Shown in pieces: positions 7,446 to 8,873 of a stretch of DNA of 8,873 nucleotides (within the stretch, counting starts at the first letter, position 1; each line of letters begins with the position of its first letter). The notes below the pieces were generated by a model. It saw nothing but the letters and a program-made list of their open reading frames with translations, did no database searches and had not been told where the DNA came from. The DNA is from Alphaproteobacteria bacterium (lineage in GTDB: Bacteria; Pseudomonadota; Alphaproteobacteria; Micavibrionales; CSBR16-224): positions 1 through 8,873 of the forward strand of contig SBHI01000046.1 of assembly GCA_006226225.1 (NCBI GenBank). Direction: 5' to 3'. The position numbers and the translations under genes are program-made.

Positions 7446-7933
7446 CAAAACAAAAAGAGCCGGTCTGGATCAAAAAGAAACTGGCAGTTGCCATTCATCA
7501 CGAACTTTTGGAACGGCATGGCGGCGCACGCGGGTTGCGTGATGAAAAACTGCTGGAATCAGCCTTGGCGCGACCGCAGAATCTTTATGCCTATACGCAG
7601 CCCGATTTGTGCGATATGGCGGGTGCTTATGCGGCCGGAATTATCCGCAACCACCCCTTTACCGACGGAAACAAGCGCACAGGCTTTGTGATGGCAGCTA
7701 TCTTTCTGGACAGTAACGGTATGGAGCTGATGGCCACGGAAGAAGAAGTCGTTGCGATGACGCTGGCTTTCGCTGCAGGTGAGGTGCAGGAGGATGGCTA
7801 TACGCAATGGCTGAAAGATAAGACCCGTCCTCTGGCACCGGAAGCCGTGCCTTTGCCCAAACCGCATCAAGGCGGTGCGAAAAAGAAATCCTCCCCGCGC
7901 CGCAGCGATCCACGTCCCCGCGGTAAAAGATAA
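7442..7933 (+). CDS. doc: Doc-type (Fic fold) death-on-curing toxin with a basic C-terminal tail
   Basis: Predicted toxin of 163 residues. Phage P1 Doc phosphorylates elongation factor Tu and stops translation. The Doc form of the Fic motif is intact: HPFTDGNKRT beginning at His71, with N77, K78 and R79. It has NK where AMP-transferring Fic proteins have NG, the change that marks kinase-type Doc. Supporting Doc-family features are LLERHGGARGLRDEKLLESAL (split by family convention into HGG and RDE..L..SAL) near the start and NGMELMATEEEVV after the motif. P1 Doc is about 126 residues. The extra 35 or so here (about 129-163) are Pro/Lys/Arg-rich (LPKPHQGGAKKKSSPRR) and probably disordered. The start overlaps the antidote stop by four bases. 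No inactivating change is visible, so the toxin looks functional. Confidence 0.9.
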   Translation: MTKQKEPVWIKKKLAVAIHHELLERHGGARGLRDEKLLESALARPQNLYAYTQPDLCDMAGAYAAGIIRNHPFTDGNKRTGFVMAAIFLDSNGMELMATEEEVVAMTLAFAAGEVQEDGYTQWLKDKTRPLAPEAVPLPKPHQGGAKKKSSPRRSDPRPRGKR

Positions 7934-8026
7934 ATTTCTGGACGTTGGCTGTTGAAAGGTCTATTTTAAAACCATCAAATCCGTCTTTCGGAACAATCGT
8001 AACAAAAACAAAGCGGTAGAGCATTG
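7934..8026. promoter_or_regulatory. Gap before the sdh operon with a weak promoter candidate
   Basis: No convincing intrinsic terminator follows doc: the only hairpin seen is a 4-bp TCCG/CGGA stem near 7979-7991 without a T-tract. TTGAAA (7952-7957) and TCAAAT (7975-7980) are 17 bases apart and could start sdh transcription, but the -10 matches only four of six positions. GGTAGAG (8015-8021) is a modest ribosome site 5 bases before the sdhC ATG. Confidence 0.25.
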
Positions 8027-8404
8027 ATGAGCAAGCGTCCCTTATCTCCTCATTTACAGATTTACAGACCACAGATCACATCGGTTTTGTCGATTATGCA
8101 TCGTATGACAGGTGTCGGATTGACCCTTGGCCTTTTGCTGATGGCCTGGGGGCTTTGGGCGCTGGCACACGGCCCGTCGACCTATCAATGTTTTCACGAT
8201 TGTGCGACAAGCCCGCTGGGCAAACTTGTTCTGATCGGCTTTGTCTGGGCACTCAGCTATCATATCCTGAACGGTGTGCGCCATCTGTTCTGGGATGCCG
8301 GGATGGGCTTTAAAATGGAAGAAGTCCGTGCCAGCGGCTGGGCGGTTGTGATTTTCTCATTTCTGATGACGGCGTTTTTCGCCTGTTTCTATATGTTCTT
8401 TTAA
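8027..8404 (+). CDS. sdhC: Succinate dehydrogenase cytochrome b556 subunit SdhC
   Basis: Membrane anchor of complex II; with SdhD it holds heme b and the ubiquinone site while SdhAB oxidises succinate. 125 residues. The N-terminus RPLSPHLQIYRPQ is the alphaproteobacterial SdhC signature. SIMHRMTG (22-29) places S22 and R26 at the quinone-site positions of E. coli S27 and R31. Three membrane segments are visible: about 29-47, 64-84 and 104-125. SYHILNGVRHLFWD (77-90) carries the axial heme ligand His79, equivalent to E. coli His84. The loop between segments 1 and 2 has two cysteines, C55 and C59. ATG 8027 is chosen over TTG 8024 for ribosome-site spacing and family fit. sdhD follows after 13 bases. 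Confidence 0.94.
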   Translation: MSKRPLSPHLQIYRPQITSVLSIMHRMTGVGLTLGLLLMAWGLWALAHGPSTYQCFHDCATSPLGKLVLIGFVWALSYHILNGVRHLFWDAGMGFKMEEVRASGWAVVIFSFLMTAFFACFYMFF

Positions 8405-8417
8405 GGGAGCTTCGGAT

Positions 8418-8819
8418 ATGCGCGAATGCTGTTCAAAACAGGAAAAAATACAATCCCCGCTGGCGAAAGCGCGCGGACTGGGGGCGGCCAAATCCGGCTA
8501 TCACCATTGGTGGATGCAGCGCGTAACAGCGCTGGCGCTTGTACCGCTGTCGCTCTGGCTGCTGCTGCACTTGCCCCGCATTTTTGCCGACACTTACACG
8601 GATGCGCTGACATGGATGGCACATCCGTGGAACAGTCTTAGCCTGCTGCTGTTCTTGTGGATGGCCTTTTATCATGCGGTGCTTGGCCTTGAAGTGGTGA
8701 TCGAAGATTACATTCACTGCAAGGTCGGTAAACCCTTTATGCTGCTTTTGACGCGCTTTGTCTTTGGCTTGGCGGGTATTATGGCGGGTTATGCCGTCCT
8801 GTTGATTAATTTCGGTTAA
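8418..8819 (+). CDS. sdhD: Succinate dehydrogenase membrane anchor subunit SdhD
   Basis: Second membrane anchor of complex II. 133 residues. The family motif LAKARGLGAAKSG (15-27) precedes HHWWMQRVTALAL, then three membrane segments at about 36-56, 73-92 and 107-131. His86 in FYHAVLGLEVVIEDY is the heme ligand equivalent to E. coli His71. D97-Y98 are the quinone-site residues, with Y98 equivalent to E. coli Tyr83 (the same 12-residue distance from the His). The ATG has GGGAG 8 bases upstream in the 13-base gap after sdhC, so one transcript is expected. The first residues include an adjacent cysteine pair (C4-C5), not typical of SdhD as far as I know. Confidence 0.94.
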   Translation: MRECCSKQEKIQSPLAKARGLGAAKSGYHHWWMQRVTALALVPLSLWLLLHLPRIFADTYTDALTWMAHPWNSLSLLLFLWMAFYHAVLGLEVVIEDYIHCKVGKPFMLLLTRFVFGLAGIMAGYAVLLINFG

Positions 8820-8832
8820 GGAAGCAAAGAAA

Positions 8833-8873
8833 ATGACACAACCGGCTTATGAGATTATTGATCATGAATATGA
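8833..8873 (+). CDS. sdhA: Succinate dehydrogenase flavoprotein subunit SdhA, first 13 codons only
   Basis: The ATG at 8833 opens a frame reading MTQPAYEIIDHEYD up to the window end. The AYEIIDHxYD start is characteristic of alphaproteobacterial SdhA just before its FAD-binding GAGGAG segment, which lies beyond the window. AGGAAG at 8819-8824 is 8 bases upstream, and the gap after the sdhD stop is 13 bases. Position after sdhC-sdhD agrees with the assignment. Confidence 0.85.
   Translation, partial: MTQPAYEIIDHEY

Noticed and set aside
7655..7684. AMP-transferring Fic enzyme instead of Doc
   Set aside because: The motif is HPFTDGNKRT, with NK in place of NG and without the second Arg of canonical Fic. 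The paired AbrB-fold antidote also points to Doc.
7698..8072. Minus-strand 124-aa frame across the end of doc, the gap and the start of sdhC
   Set aside because: It crosses two well-supported plus-strand genes, has no recognisable motif and no convincing ribosome site.
1..8873. tRNA, rRNA, CRISPR, transposase or phage integration signals
   Set aside because: Nothing with the required repeats, cloverleaf arms or protein motifs was seen on either strand.

Overview
The window reads as a piece of alphaproteobacterial chromosome, perhaps from a deep-branching or environmental lineage, with moderate GC. The evidence is an addB-addA operon of the alphaproteobacterial type, SdhC and SdhD with typical alphaproteobacterial signatures in the order sdhC-sdhD-sdhA, and Shine-Dalgarno-led genes with short gaps. 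I cannot name the genus.

The left 6.4 kb is on the minus strand. It holds addB (complete, 1114 aa) followed 10 bases later by addA (1008 codons visible, its nuclease end beyond base 1). Together they encode the AddAB helicase-nuclease, which resects double-strand breaks for RecA. The addA frame stays open from its ATG to the window edge, with all the main UvrD-family motifs present.

A 234-base AT-rich divergent region (6382-6615) separates addB from the plus-strand genes. On the addB side it carries a candidate promoter, a 9-bp inverted repeat and a one-mismatch copy of the alphaproteobacterial LexA box. On the other side is a weak promoter for a MORN_2-repeat (YwqK-like) lipoprotein.

Next comes a type II toxin-antitoxin pair: an AbrB/MazE-fold antidote of the kind that partners Doc, and a Doc/Fic toxin, overlapping by ATGA. 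A 10-bp-arm palindrome that contains a perfect TATAAT precedes the pair and is probably its autoregulatory operator. After a 93-base gap the succinate dehydrogenase operon begins: sdhC, sdhD and the first 41 bases of sdhA.

The lipoprotein and toxin-antitoxin pair look like a small accessory insert between two housekeeping operons. I see no tRNA, rRNA, insertion sequence or CRISPR array. Nothing here is clearly a new system. The most interesting points are the possible SOS-type control of addBA, the histone-like basic tail of AddB, and the basic proline-rich tail of Doc.
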